Part shown: positions 15,460 to 23,826 of the stretch, piece after piece
Position numbering within the stretch: the stretch's first letter is position 1
Layout of the letters: the number at the start of each line of letters is the position of its first letter
Assembly: GCF_000378145.1 (NCBI RefSeq)
Contig: NZ_KB899284.1
Location: forward strand, 62,001-126,000
Reading direction: 5' to 3'
DNA from: Saccharibacillus kuerlensis DSM 22868
GTDB lineage: Bacteria; Bacillota; Bacilli; Paenibacillales; Paenibacillaceae
DNA length: 64,000 nt
The notes under the pieces: model-generated
The model's database searches: none
What the model was told of the DNA's origin: nothing
Seen by the model: only the letters and a program-made list of their open reading frames with translations
Made by a program: the position numbers and the translations under genes

Positions 15460-16776
15460 TTGACGCATCGCAATTATAAATCCATGCTGACCGGAAAATT
15501 GCTCCTGCTGATTGCAGTCGCTTTGCTCGCAAGCGGTATCGTATTCGCAGCACTGCAAAAAATCACGAATGACCTGATCGAGGGATATCTAAATTCAGAC
15601 GAATATTACGAAAAAGAATCGACCCGATACACCCAGAAATTCAGCGACTACGTTTCTGCGAATCACTTGTCGACATCGGATCGCCAAGCTTTTGAACAAT
15701 GGGCGAGAGAAGAAAATCACATTCTGCTGACGATATCTAAAGATCAGATTCTTCAATTTAATTCTACGTATTCCCGATCGGATGAGTCGGCTTATGGAAA
15801 AGAAAAGGTGTCTCAATATCATCAGACCCATTCACGTCCGGTTCAGTTCAGCGACGGTCAAGCGCAGGTGAGGATCGACGGTTTTTACTCTTCCCGATAT
15901 TTCGCTCTAGCGTTCACGCTGGAGTTGTTCGGCGCGACCTTGATTTTTCTGATTATCGTTCTGCTGGGGATACGCGGGAGCTTGAATTATTTGAAAACGA
16001 TCCATCAAGAGATTCATATTCTTGAAGGCGGCGAGCTGGATTACGAGATGACGATAAAAGGAAATGACGAGTTAGCGAGGATTGCGCAAAGCATAGAAGG
16101 TTTAAGAAAAGCTTTTCTAGATAAACTTAAAGCTATCGAGGAGTTGCAAAAAGAAAGCCGCAGCCTCGTAACCGAAATCTCGCACGATATGCGCACGCCG
16201 CTTACATCGCTAATCATGTATCTGGAGTTTGCGAAAAAAGAACGAAGCGAAGCGCGTACCGACGACAAAGTAGGGTACGTAGACAATGCTTATCATAAAG
16301 CTCTGCAATTAAAAAGGATGTCCGACAATTTGTTTGCGTATTTTTTGCTGGATAAGGAGACTGAAGCGGAGCTGGAATCGGTTACCGTGAAGGAAGTGAT
16401 CTACGATCTGATATCGGATCAGATCGCTGTTCTTCATCAGGAGAATTTTCGGGTTCATATTTCGGGTGAGCTGCCGGAAACTTATATTTATGTGAATATG
16501 GAAGAGCTTGGACGCGTTTTCGATAACCTCATGTCCAATTTGCTTAAATACGCCGACCCGGCGGAAGAGATCAACATTGTATTTACATCGAATCAAGAAA
16601 CCTTCGAAATCCGTATCCACAATACTATTAAAAAAGCCGATGCGAAAACCGAAAGCAACCGACTCGGTGAAAGAATCATCGGACGAATGATGAATCGGAT
16701 GCAAGCGCAGTTTAAAAGCACGCAAGAAAATAACGAATACTTAACGTTATTGAGATTTTGGAACACAAAGATATAA
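15460..16776 (+). CDS. Membrane sensor histidine kinase
   Basis: A 438-residue kinase. Membrane helices at about 11-31 and 150-171 enclose a 120-residue extracytoplasmic sensor; a HAMP linker follows (about 172-225). The H-box EISHDMRTPLTSL puts the phosphorylated histidine at 242, and DNLMSNLLKY is the N-box. The C-terminal part is degenerate: the usual D-x-G-x-G box is missing and GLGL is replaced by NRLGERI. This pattern is seen in some small Bacillota kinases, so activity is still likely. The start is TTG 15460 after AAAGGA. It forms an operon with the response regulator 39 bases downstream. Confidence 0.88.
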   Translation: MTHRNYKSMLTGKLLLLIAVALLASGIVFAALQKITNDLIEGYLNSDEYYEKESTRYTQKFSDYVSANHLSTSDRQAFEQWAREENHILLTISKDQILQFNSTYSRSDESAYGKEKVSQYHQTHSRPVQFSDGQAQVRIDGFYSSRYFALAFTLELFGATLIFLIIVLLGIRGSLNYLKTIHQEIHILEGGELDYEMTIKGNDELARIAQSIEGLRKAFLDKLKAIEELQKESRSLVTEISHDMRTPLTSLIMYLEFAKKERSEARTDDKVGYVDNAYHKALQLKRMSDNLFAYFLLDKETEAELESVTVKEVIYDLISDQIAVLHQENFRVHISGELPETYIYVNMEELGRVFDNLMSNLLKYADPAEEINIVFTSNQETFEIRIHNTIKKADAKTESNRLGERIIGRMMNRMQAQFKSTQENNEYLTLLRFWNTKI

Positions 16777-16815
16777 GTCGCCATTCAAAACTATGAATAG
16801 ATAAGGAAGGGTAGG

Positions 16816-17508
16816 ATGAAAAATCGGATTTTGCTTGTTGAAGACGATCGGGAAATCCGAGATTTGCTGAAGCTTTCTCTTTCCAATCAAGGATATGAAG
16901 TGATGACGGCAGAAGATGGAAGGCAAGCGCTGGAGATTGTGGACGCCTCGTTTGATTTGATCGTTTTGGACGTCTCGATGCCCGGACTTTCGGGTATTGG
17001 AACATGTATACGGATCAGAGAACGTTTTAATATGCCGATTTTGTTTTTGACAGCGAAATCTGACACGTTGGACAAAGCGGAAGGCTTGTTAGCCGGCGGC
17101 GACGACTATATGACCAAGCCTTTTTCGGAACACGAGCTTCATGTCAGAGTCATTGCTTTATTGCGAAGATATAAAATTTATCAAGATAAAAAGGAGGATA
17201 ACGAAACGTTTCTTGTTGCCGGTATACTGAAAGTGAGCGAACTATTCAACGAGGTTTGGAAAGGAAGCCAGAAAATCGAGCTATCCGAACTGGAATACGG
17301 TATTTTGAAATTATTGATGACTAGACGCAATAAAATTTTTCCTGCACAAAATATTTATGAAAGCGTCTGGAAGCAGCCTTATTTTTATGACTCAAATAAC
17401 ACCGTGATGGTGCATATCCGTAAATTGCGCAAAAAGATCGAAGACGATGCTGCGAATCCGACTTACATTTTGACGGAATGGGGAAGAGGATATCGGTTTG
17501 GCAAATGA
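16816..17508 (+). CDS. OmpR/PhoB-family response regulator
   Basis: A 230-residue transcription regulator. The receiver domain (1-120) has the acidic pair D10-D11, phosphoacceptor D52 (IVLDVSMPG), the switch residue in LTAKSD and the lysine in MTKPF. The winged-helix domain (about 130-228) ends in the usual EWGRGYRFGK. It is the partner of the kinase just upstream and the best candidate to bind the mirror-image operators between that kinase and the DUF418 gene. Confidence 0.92.
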   Translation: MKNRILLVEDDREIRDLLKLSLSNQGYEVMTAEDGRQALEIVDASFDLIVLDVSMPGLSGIGTCIRIRERFNMPILFLTAKSDTLDKAEGLLAGGDDYMTKPFSEHELHVRVIALLRRYKIYQDKKEDNETFLVAGILKVSELFNEVWKGSQKIELSELEYGILKLLMTRRNKIFPAQNIYESVWKQPYFYDSNNTVMVHIRKLRKKIEDDAANPTYILTEWGRGYRFGK

Positions 17509-17518
17509 TAGTTTGGAT

Positions 17519-17566
17519 AAAAAAAGGGTCGATTCTATGGCGATAAGCCGAGGTCGTCCTTTTTTT
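17519..17566 (+). terminator. Probable terminator after the response regulator
   Basis: AAAAAAAGGGT (17519-17529) can pair with GTCCTTTTTTT (17556-17566), with a small GGC/GCC helix inside. The inner pairing is imperfect, so confidence is moderate. Confidence 0.45.
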
Positions 17567-17795
17567 ATTCCAACTCAGTGGCCCTAACAGTTTCCCCTTC
17601 AATCAACACCGGCTGCTAATAGGTCTTTTCCGGCAAATCCTTCTTCCCCTGCAGGCTCTTGATGATCCAGTCCGCCGCGTCGCGGCCCATCCGCTCCTGC
17701 GGATGCGTCAGCATGGTGAGCTGGATATTCGCGTTTTTAGCGATATATGAATTGTCCTGGCAGAAAATCGAGATTTCGTTCGGAATGTAGACGAA
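17565..17795 (-). pseudogene. Remnant of a LacI/AraR-type regulator (effector domain only)
   Basis: The minus strand encodes the end of a LacI/GalR-type effector domain: IPNEISIF, LTMLTHPQERMGRDAADW, IKSLQGKKDLPEKTY, then an in-frame TAG, then QPVLIEGETVRATELE and the natural stop at 17565. The DNA-binding part and most of the sugar-binding domain are missing, and similarity stops near 17792. The HPQERMGRDAA pattern is like the effector domain of AraR and related sugar regulators. It is a truncated, nonsense-mutated pseudogene. Confidence 0.7.
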
Positions 17796-17886
17796 GAGAG
17801 AGAACGAACTGTCTAAAAAGTACAATAGGTGGACGGATCTACTGGAATATAATTATCCGAGAATTGCTGAAATGCATCGTAAATAG
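17791..17886 (+). pseudogene. Possible C-terminal scrap of an unknown gene
   Basis: On the plus strand a 31-codon open stretch ends at TAG 17884-17886 and reads KKYNRWTDLLEYNYPRIAEM near its end. It has no start and begins where the LacI-type remnant on the other strand stops, so the point near 17795 may be a deletion junction joining two broken genes. I do not recognise the peptide. The remaining interval to 18100 shows only the leader of the next gene. Confidence 0.25.
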
Positions 17887-18100
17887 CAAAATCCTATCCA
17901 TTTGATGCGGATCGTGAAGGTAGATCAGCTAAAATTAACAGATGTTTACTACATTTTATCATCGTTCATATCTTCTACCCTTAGACCTAACCTTCCAGCT
18001 ATCGTTCAAAATTATGACTAGACATGCCTTTTTCGTATGACAAGAATTCTTTTTGATCATGTTATGCTTACTAGACTAAAAGGCAGAAGGAGCAAGCGAT

Positions 18101-19186
18101 ATGATACCCTTTCGACACGATCACGTAGGTAGCTTTTTACGTCCGGCGAACTTAAGCCAGGCGCGCGAACAATATAAATCAGGCAGCATCACATACGAGG
18201 AATTAAGAGCCGTAGAAGATCAGGAGATTATTCGGATCATCGAAAAGCAGAAGGAAAACGGCGTGCTTGCCGTTACGGATGGCGAGCTGCGCAGAAGCTG
18301 GTGGCATTTTGATTTCTTGGGCGGTCTGGATGGCGTTGAGCTGTATGAGCAGATCGACGGTCCGCAGTTCCACAACATGCAAACGCGTAAAGGCGGGATT
18401 CGCGTTATTGGCAAAGTCGATTTCTCGACGCATCCTTTCGTGGAAGATTTCAAATTCGTTAAGCAGCATGCAGGCGATACCGTAGCGAAACAGACCATAC
18501 CGAGTCCAAACATGCTTCTATATCGTTTGGAGAACGGCGCCAATGTCTATACGGACCGCGAGGCGTTTCTTCTGGACACGATTGCGGCGTATCAAAAAGC
18601 GATTCAAGCCTTCTATGATGCGGGATGTCGATATCTGCAGCTGGACGATACCGCTTGGGCAGACCTCTTCTCGGAAGCGGGTCACGATAAGATGCGCGCC
18701 AAAGGTCTGGAACCGGCGGAAGAGCTGCAAACGATGCAGCGTATGATTAACGAATCTTTGGCTCATAAGCCGGCGGATTTAGTGGTGACGATGCATATCT
18801 GCCGCGGTAACTATAAATCGAACTATTTCTCAACAGGCGGCTATGATTATGCTTCCGAGGTGATCTTTGGCGGTCTAGACGTAGACGGATTATTTTTGGA
18901 ATTCGATGACGAGCGCTCGGGTAGTTTCGAGTCGTTAAAGCACGTGAATCGAAAAGATTTGAAAATCGTGCTGGGTCTGCTCACATCCAAAACCGGCGAG
19001 TTAGAGGACAAAGAACAAATCAAAGCCCGGATCGCGGAGGCGGCAACCTATGTCCCTCTTGAGCAGCTTTGCTTGAGCCCTCAGTGCGGATTTTCGTCGA
19101 CGGAAGAAGGCAATATTCTGACGGAAGAACAACAATGGCGTAAGCTTCGTTACGTGAAGGAAATTGCAGACGAAGTGTGGGGTTAA
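18101..19186 (+). CDS. MetE C-terminal-like methyltransferase (YxjG/YxjH type)
   Basis: A 361-residue protein matching the catalytic C-terminal half of cobalamin-independent methionine synthase, as in Bacillus YxjG/YxjH. Zinc ligands are visible: H232 and C234 (MHICRGN), a Glu near 267, and C329 (SPQCGF). N-terminal HVGSFLRP is the family opening. Such proteins move a methyl group to homocysteine or a related thiol, but the folate-binding N-terminal half of MetE is absent. AAGGAG precedes the ATG. No S-box or T-box was seen in its leader. A structured repeat element follows its stop codon. Confidence 0.85.
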   Translation: MIPFRHDHVGSFLRPANLSQAREQYKSGSITYEELRAVEDQEIIRIIEKQKENGVLAVTDGELRRSWWHFDFLGGLDGVELYEQIDGPQFHNMQTRKGGIRVIGKVDFSTHPFVEDFKFVKQHAGDTVAKQTIPSPNMLLYRLENGANVYTDREAFLLDTIAAYQKAIQAFYDAGCRYLQLDDTAWADLFSEAGHDKMRAKGLEPAEELQTMQRMINESLAHKPADLVVTMHICRGNYKSNYFSTGGYDYASEVIFGGLDVDGLFLEFDDERSGSFESLKHVNRKDLKIVLGLLTSKTGELEDKEQIKARIAEAATYVPLEQLCLSPQCGFSSTEEGNILTEEQQWRKLRYVKEIADEVWG

Positions 19187-19188
19187 AA

Positions 19189-19281
19189 TCGTCTCAAATT
19201 AAGAGTAGGATTACGTTCGTCTGAAACGCGCATGCTTCTAGGGCGATTCAGATGGACGTAACCTTTCAGCTGATGAGACGA
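19189..19281 (+). repeat. Structured repeat element, copy A
   Basis: A 93-base element between the MetE-like and aldehyde dehydrogenase genes. Closing stem TCGTCTCA/TGAGACGA (19189-19196, 19274-19281). Inside it a long hairpin pairs 19208-19225 with 19247-19263 (17 pairs, one bulged A), topped by CGC/GCG. Copy B at 22031-22140 has the same architecture, with several changed base pairs preserved by compensating changes. Conserved unpaired bases include AGTA on the 5' side and TTCA-CTGA on the 3' side. It is not a simple terminator, since no T-run follows. A structured RNA or an extragenic palindrome is likely. Confidence 0.65.
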
Positions 19282-19316
19282 CCGGTAAGCCATCTAAATC
19301 ACGGAGGGGATATCAA

Positions 19317-20807
19317 ATGACCATTCAAGCACACCAAGAGGCCGTTACCGTTGAAGCGTTGATTAACGGCCAGAACGTAAAGTCCCTTTCCCAGTCAGCC
19401 AAAGAAAATCCGGCCAACCCGAGCGAGGTCGTGGGTTATTTCCCTGTTACAACGAAGGAACAAGCTGTCGAAGCAATCGAAGCGGCGGCGAATGCCTTTA
19501 AAACGTGGAAGAAAACGAGCATCGAGGAACGCGTGACGAGAATGCGAAAAGCGATCGAGAAGATTAGAGCAGCCGAAAATGAGATTGTGCATTTGTTGTC
19601 CAGAGAGCACGGCAAGCCGCTGTATGATGCGCACGGCGAAATTTATGTGTCGTTGATGTGGATGGAGTTTACTTGCAATGAAGCGGCATCGGCTCTCCAG
19701 GAAGAGATCCAAGAGCATGAGAAGGGGAAAACGATTCTTTCTTACGATCCGATTGGCGTAGTGGCGGCGATTAGTCCTTGGAATTATCCGATTGCATTGT
19801 CTACGATCAAGATCGCTCCTGCCCTGCTGGCGGGCAACACGATTGTGCTTAAACCGAGTCCGTATGCGCCGCTTGCAGCGGCGAAGGTAGCTGAGATTAT
19901 CGCGAGCGAGTTCCCGGCCGGCGTCATCAATGTCGTTCATGGCGATGCGGAAGTGGGCGTTGAACTGACGACGAATCCTCATGTGACGAAAATCGCTTTT
20001 ACAGGCGGAACCGAAACGGCCAAGCATATTATCAAAGCAGCTTCGGACACGATCAAGGATATGACGCTGGAGCTTGGCGGCAACGATGCGGCGATCTTCT
20101 TGGAGAGCTTTGACGTGAACGATGAGCGCGCGATGCGCCGGATCGTCGTTTCCAATTTCTTGACAACAGGTCAGATCTGCATGATCGCCAAACGCGTATA
20201 TGTACACCGTTCGATCTATGATCAGTTTGTGGAAAAATATATCGAGGCGGCAAATCGTTGGATTCGCATCGGTGATCCATTCGATCCCAATACGACGGTA
20301 GGCCCGGTCAATAACTTGAAACAGAAAGATTACGTGCTGAGTCTGGTCGAAGATGCGAAGCAGCGCGGGGCCAAGGTCATCCCTCTCGGCCAAATTTTGG
20401 ACCAGAAGGTGTTTGACCAAGGATACTACCTGCAGCCTACGCTTGTTCTGGGCTGCGATGCGCATGATCGAATTGTAGTGGAAGAACAGTTCGGCCCTAC
20501 GGTTCCGATTCTGCCATTTGACGATGAAGAGCAGGTGATTGGTCTCCACAATGAAAGTATCTACGGACTGACGAGTTCGGTGTGGGGGAAAGAAGAGGAT
20601 GCGATCCTCGTTGCGCGTCAGCTCGAAGCCGGAACAACCATGATCAATACGGCTGCCGTGCAGGGGTTGGACGTTCGTTTCCCGTTCGGCGGCTTCAAGC
20701 AATCCGGGATCGGCCGTGAATACGGTACGGAAGGCATCCGCACGTATACGGAACAGCATGTAATCAATATTCCGAAGATGCTGGATCTTCCTTATATTCC
20801 GGAATAA
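19317..20807 (+). CDS. NAD(P)-dependent aldehyde dehydrogenase
   Basis: A 496-residue aldehyde dehydrogenase that oxidises an aldehyde to the acid. Visible signatures: SPWNYP (153-158), cofactor loop FTGGTETAKHI, catalytic-base motif LELGGND with E252, and the nucleophile C288 in GQICMIAKR. The family most like succinate-semialdehyde or benzaldehyde dehydrogenases, but substrate cannot be assigned. GGAGGGGA precedes the ATG. The structured repeat element lies in its leader, ending 35 bases before the start. A strong terminator follows. Confidence 0.9.
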   Translation: MTIQAHQEAVTVEALINGQNVKSLSQSAKENPANPSEVVGYFPVTTKEQAVEAIEAAANAFKTWKKTSIEERVTRMRKAIEKIRAAENEIVHLLSREHGKPLYDAHGEIYVSLMWMEFTCNEAASALQEEIQEHEKGKTILSYDPIGVVAAISPWNYPIALSTIKIAPALLAGNTIVLKPSPYAPLAAAKVAEIIASEFPAGVINVVHGDAEVGVELTTNPHVTKIAFTGGTETAKHIIKAASDTIKDMTLELGGNDAAIFLESFDVNDERAMRRIVVSNFLTTGQICMIAKRVYVHRSIYDQFVEKYIEAANRWIRIGDPFDPNTTVGPVNNLKQKDYVLSLVEDAKQRGAKVIPLGQILDQKVFDQGYYLQPTLVLGCDAHDRIVVEEQFGPTVPILPFDDEEQVIGLHNESIYGLTSSVWGKEEDAILVARQLEAGTTMINTAAVQGLDVRFPFGGFKQSGIGREYGTEGIRTYTEQHVINIPKMLDLPYIPE

Positions 20808-20863
20808 ACGGTAGAGAAGTTGTTCGCAAATCCTGCTGTTGACGGCGGGTACAGGCTCTAACT

Positions 20864-20911
20864 AAACGCCCTGTTTGCTGATTCTCAAGAATCGGCAAAC
20901 AGGGCGTTTTT
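20864..20911 (+). terminator. Terminator after the aldehyde dehydrogenase
   Basis: A long stem (AAACGCCCTGTTTGC pairing with GCAAACAGGGCGTTT) with a second GATTC/GAATC helix at the tip, followed by TT. Confidence 0.88.
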
Positions 20912-21039
20912 CTAAATGAGAGATGCGGAAGTGAAAATTGTGAAGAATAAGGAAGGCGAGCGGATCTTGAGCGCAGATGTATCAAACGGTGAAGATTAAT
21001 CAGTGGAGCCGTATCATCAGTAATAGCGGGAAATCATGA

Positions 21040-22014
21040 CTACCCTTTTCGGTTAACGTTTTTTTGCTTAAAAGAGTCTGCCATGTACACCCATCCGATT
21101 AATCCAAACAAAACAAATCCAAACGCATGCAGCGATCCGTAAATGGGAATGAAATCAAGTATGGTGAAGTCGAATCTATTTTTCAGCAGCGGATAGAACA
21201 TGGAAACGACGACAACGCTGTAGAAGGCCAGGCAGGAAAGAACTAAAAAGAAGGCTGCCTTTTTGTGTAATGGATTTCGCTTCAAGTAAGTAAGGAGATA
21301 CGTGGTGTAAATCGCAATATTACAAGCAAACAAAGTGACACCGATGTACTCGATTGGCTTGGAGAAAATCATGCCGATCGCGATTAAGATGGGTCCGATA
21401 ATATCGATGGCAACGACCCACGGATACCAGCTTTTCTTCGTCATGATCCGTCCCAGTATCCCAATAAAAATCGGAACGATCGCAGAAGAAAAATGAAAGT
21501 GAACCGAACTTAATGCATGGGTGTCAGGATTAGCTTGGAAGAGGTTCAATTGATATTGATATAAGGTGAACCAAATGCCCCCGATAAAAAAGTAAATGAG
21601 TCCCGCGCCAATCGCAATCTCCGCTATTTTTCCCTTATGGTCCCCTATAGTCGCTATCCCATACATACCAAGCAGCAAGGTGAGCAATAGCCAACCAAGG
21701 GAGAGTGCGCCCGGTATAGACGTGCCTTCTAACCCCCAAATTTTACTGCTCATCACAGAGACTAGAACAAGAAGTGCTGCGGGGAATTGAAACCCTTTCA
21801 TAGCCGTATAGATTGTCCGTTGATGGGTACTCTTCTCGTCATAGTCCAACAATAAAATGACTAAAGGTACAATAACAAAAGCCGCAAACAGCAGAAATTT
21901 TTCAACAAGTTCAAATTGGAAGTAATCAAGAGAAAATATGAGAATGATCACGATTCCACCTGGAAGCATGGGTGCGAATAATGGTCTCATCATTTTTTTC
22001 TGGAAACGATGCAT
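21040..22014 (-). CDS. YndJ-like integral membrane protein
   Basis: A 324-residue membrane protein with about nine helices and a very basic tail. HFHFSSAIVPIFIGILGR near the middle resembles the HFHF segment of Bacillus YndJ-type proteins; this likeness is from memory. Several His and Trp residues near membrane borders are conserved-looking. No enzymatic motif is evident. AGGAG precedes its ATG. The gene's 5' flank carries copy B of the structured repeat. Confidence 0.6.
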   Translation of the reverse strand: MHRFQKKMMRPLFAPMLPGGIVIILIFSLDYFQFELVEKFLLFAAFVIVPLVILLLDYDEKSTHQRTIYTAMKGFQFPAALLVLVSVMSSKIWGLEGTSIPGALSLGWLLLTLLLGMYGIATIGDHKGKIAEIAIGAGLIYFFIGGIWFTLYQYQLNLFQANPDTHALSSVHFHFSSAIVPIFIGILGRIMTKKSWYPWVVAIDIIGPILIAIGMIFSKPIEYIGVTLFACNIAIYTTYLLTYLKRNPLHKKAAFFLVLSCLAFYSVVVVSMFYPLLKNRFDFTILDFIPIYGSLHAFGFVLFGLIGWVYMADSFKQKNVNRKG

Positions 22015-22030
22015 GGCAGCTCCTTTCTAG

Positions 22031-22140
22031 CTAGCAGCTTGTCTCACTTAAATAGTAGGATTTTGTTTGGCTGAAACGTACATGGTTTAAGTGCGATTCA
22101 GACAGGCGAAACCGTTCATCTGATTGAGACAAGCTGCTAG
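22031..22140 (+). repeat. Structured repeat element, copy B
   Basis: Same architecture as the element at 19189-19281. The closing stem is longer here, a perfect 16 bp (22031-22046 with 22125-22140). The inner hairpin pairs GGATTTTGTTTGGCTGAA with TTCAGACAGGCGAAACC with one mismatch, several G-T pairs and the same bulged A, and the apical CGT/GCG helix is kept. The outer stem sequence differs from copy A although both pair, which argues for selection on structure. It lies between the 5' ends of the YndJ-like gene and the 3' end of the marR gene. Confidence 0.65.
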
Positions 22141-22275
22141 GCTTCGCGTTATACGTACTCCTATCAGGTTGTGAAGCATTCTTTGTCATAGATAGGCGCT
22201 GCTCTTTTAATAGTTTAACATAGTTATTTGCCGATCGACCTGTCATACATCTGTACCATAAGTAAAAGCACCGCA

Positions 22276-22320
22276 CAAAAAAGCATCCTCTTCCGCCGCT
22301 TTCTGACGATAGAGGATGCT
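22276..22320 (-). terminator. Terminator of the MarR regulator gene
   Basis: AGCATCCTCT (22282-22291) pairs with AGAGGATGCT (22311-22320). On the minus strand the stem is followed by six T (A-run at 22277-22283). Between 22141 and 22276 nothing convincing is seen. Confidence 0.75.
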
Positions 22321-22348
22321 GCTGTTTTGGTAAAATTTTAACAAGGCT

Positions 22349-22792
22349 TCAAGATTGCTTTTTTGTTCGTTCAGCCAGTGCCGTAATCGATTCAAGATCC
22401 TGAGGGGTCAATTGACTTAGAAAATATTTGCGTATAGCGGATGAAACAACGGGGAGAGCTTCGTCCAAAGCGGCTTGCCCGGCGAGGGTAATCTCAACTT
22501 GAACGCCGCGTTCGGTAGTTAGCGGTTTTCGAACCACAAGGCCGCGTTTTTCCATCCGGGTTAAGTGATGCGACAATCGGCTTTTGTCCCAGTCCATAGA
22601 GTCTGCCAGTTCCTGTTGACGCAGCTTTCCGTCTCCAAATTGAACCAACCGATCCAAGATCCCGAAGTCGCCTTCCGATAGCCCGGTATGTTCGGACATC
22701 TCTTTGACGACCCTACCGAAAGTCCGCTTGAAATTACCTTTCCACATGTTCCATATTTGCAGTTCTTCTTCGTTCAGTTCGTTTTTATCCAT
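22349..22792 (-). CDS. MarR-family transcription regulator
   Basis: A 147-residue winged-helix regulator starting MDKNELNEEE. The recognition part reads QQELADSMDWDKSRLSHHLTRMEKRGLV and the wing RGVQVEITLAGQAALDEA. I take the ATG at 22792; a longer reading from 22897 would begin inside the operator and is unlikely. It is divergent from a short-chain dehydrogenase gene and the interval holds two perfect copies of a 14-base palindrome, so it probably represses itself and that enzyme, with release by a small molecule. Confidence 0.85.
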   Translation of the reverse strand: MDKNELNEEELQIWNMWKGNFKRTFGRVVKEMSEHTGLSEGDFGILDRLVQFGDGKLRQQELADSMDWDKSRLSHHLTRMEKRGLVVRKPLTTERGVQVEITLAGQAALDEALPVVSSAIRKYFLSQLTPQDLESITALAERTKKQS

Positions 22793-22809
22793 GGAAATAT
22801 CATAACATG

Positions 22810-22914
22810 GTTGACATGTCATCCTCAAGAGATTAAAGTATACTCGAGTTGATACATCAACCAAAAACGACGCGCGTCCACTAAGTTGATACATCAACCT
22901 ATATGTACTATACG
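22810..22914. promoter_or_regulatory. MarR operators and the SDR promoter
   Basis: The palindrome GTTGATACATCAAC occurs twice (22848-22861, 22885-22898), and a degenerate version GTTGACATGTCA lies at 22810-22821 near the marR start. The right copy covers the -35 box of a plus-strand promoter: TTGATA (22886-22891), 17 bases, TATACG (22909-22914), which drives the SDR gene. The left copy can overlap the -35 box for marR on the minus strand. This is a classic divergent MarR control region. Confidence 0.75.
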
Positions 22915-22983
22915 TATAAGGGCTTATAAGAACGTAATATTGTTTTTATTTCACTGAGAATGCCAAGAAAGGAAGGGACGAAT

Positions 22984-23736
22984 ATGCATCCTAAACCTGT
23001 TGCTCTTATTACTGGGGCCAACAAAGGAATCGGCTTTCAAATCGCTAAAGGTTTGACAGGACATGGCTTCACCGTACTCGTAGGGTCTCGAGATTTCGAT
23101 AAAGGAAAAGCGGCTGCAGAAAGTATTGGAGAAGATGCTCGGCCCCTGCAGATTGATGTGACGGATCCCCATTCTTTGTTAACTGCAGCGGCCAGTATTC
23201 GTAGAGACCTTGGGCGCCTCGATGTTCTCATCAACAATGCCGGTATATCGCATGCCGGTGAACCGGGCAGGCCGCTTCAAGAGATTGGGAAATCGGGTCG
23301 ACCAAGTACGGCATCTTTGGACGAAGTGCGAGCTGTTTTCGAGACCAATGTGTTTGGCGTTATCGCTGTCACACAGGCTATGCTACCTCTGCTTCGCGGG
23401 GCTCCTACGGCACGGATCGTCAACGTATCAAGCGGTTCCGGTTCGTTAACCTTGAACGCGGATCCAACCCATTCTCACCGCGAAATGTTTGGTGCCGTAT
23501 ATGGGCCTTCGAAAACGGCGCTTAACGCTATGACACTTGCTTTTGCCATCGAGCTGGAATCGACAGGGATTAAAGTTAATACAGTGTGCCCGGGATTTAC
23601 AGCAACGGATCTCAATAATTTTGAGGGAACAGGTACGACTGAGCAGGCCGCGCGTCAACCTATACGTCTGGCACTTCTGGACGAAGCGGTTCCTAACGGT
23701 ACATTCTCCAATGCGAATCGTGAGCTTCCGTGGTGA
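22984..23736 (+). CDS. Short-chain dehydrogenase/reductase
   Basis: A 250-residue classical SDR, an NAD(P)-dependent oxidoreductase. The cofactor motif is TGANKGIG near the N-terminus, NNAG marks the central strand, and the catalytic Ser (NVSSGSGSL) and YGPSK follow. GFTATDLNN is the usual substrate-loop start. ATG at 22984 is chosen because AGGAAGGGA lies upstream; a reading from 22960 is possible. Control by the divergent MarR protein is likely. An aldo-keto reductase gene lies 90 bases downstream. Confidence 0.88.
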   Translation: MHPKPVALITGANKGIGFQIAKGLTGHGFTVLVGSRDFDKGKAAAESIGEDARPLQIDVTDPHSLLTAAASIRRDLGRLDVLINNAGISHAGEPGRPLQEIGKSGRPSTASLDEVRAVFETNVFGVIAVTQAMLPLLRGAPTARIVNVSSGSGSLTLNADPTHSHREMFGAVYGPSKTALNAMTLAFAIELESTGIKVNTVCPGFTATDLNNFEGTGTTEQAARQPIRLALLDEAVPNGTFSNANRELPW

Positions 23737-23826
23737 TAACGACCGGAACGGATACTTATCAGATGTATGGCAAATTCTATTTTACGTATAATTCTATCCT
23801 ACTTATTTTAAGGAGTGTTTGATCAA

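Noticed and set aside
17887-18100. S-box or T-box riboswitch before the MetE-like gene
   Set aside because: No SAM aptamer core or T-box sequence, and no terminator hairpin in the leader.
19395-20759. A 454-codon open frame opposite the aldehyde dehydrogenase gene
   Set aside because: It mirrors the codon bias of the real gene, has no ribosome binding site and its translation is Arg/His-rich without motifs.
22031-22276. An 81-codon minus-strand frame
   Set aside because: It lies across the structured repeat element, has no ribosome binding site and no recognisable motif.
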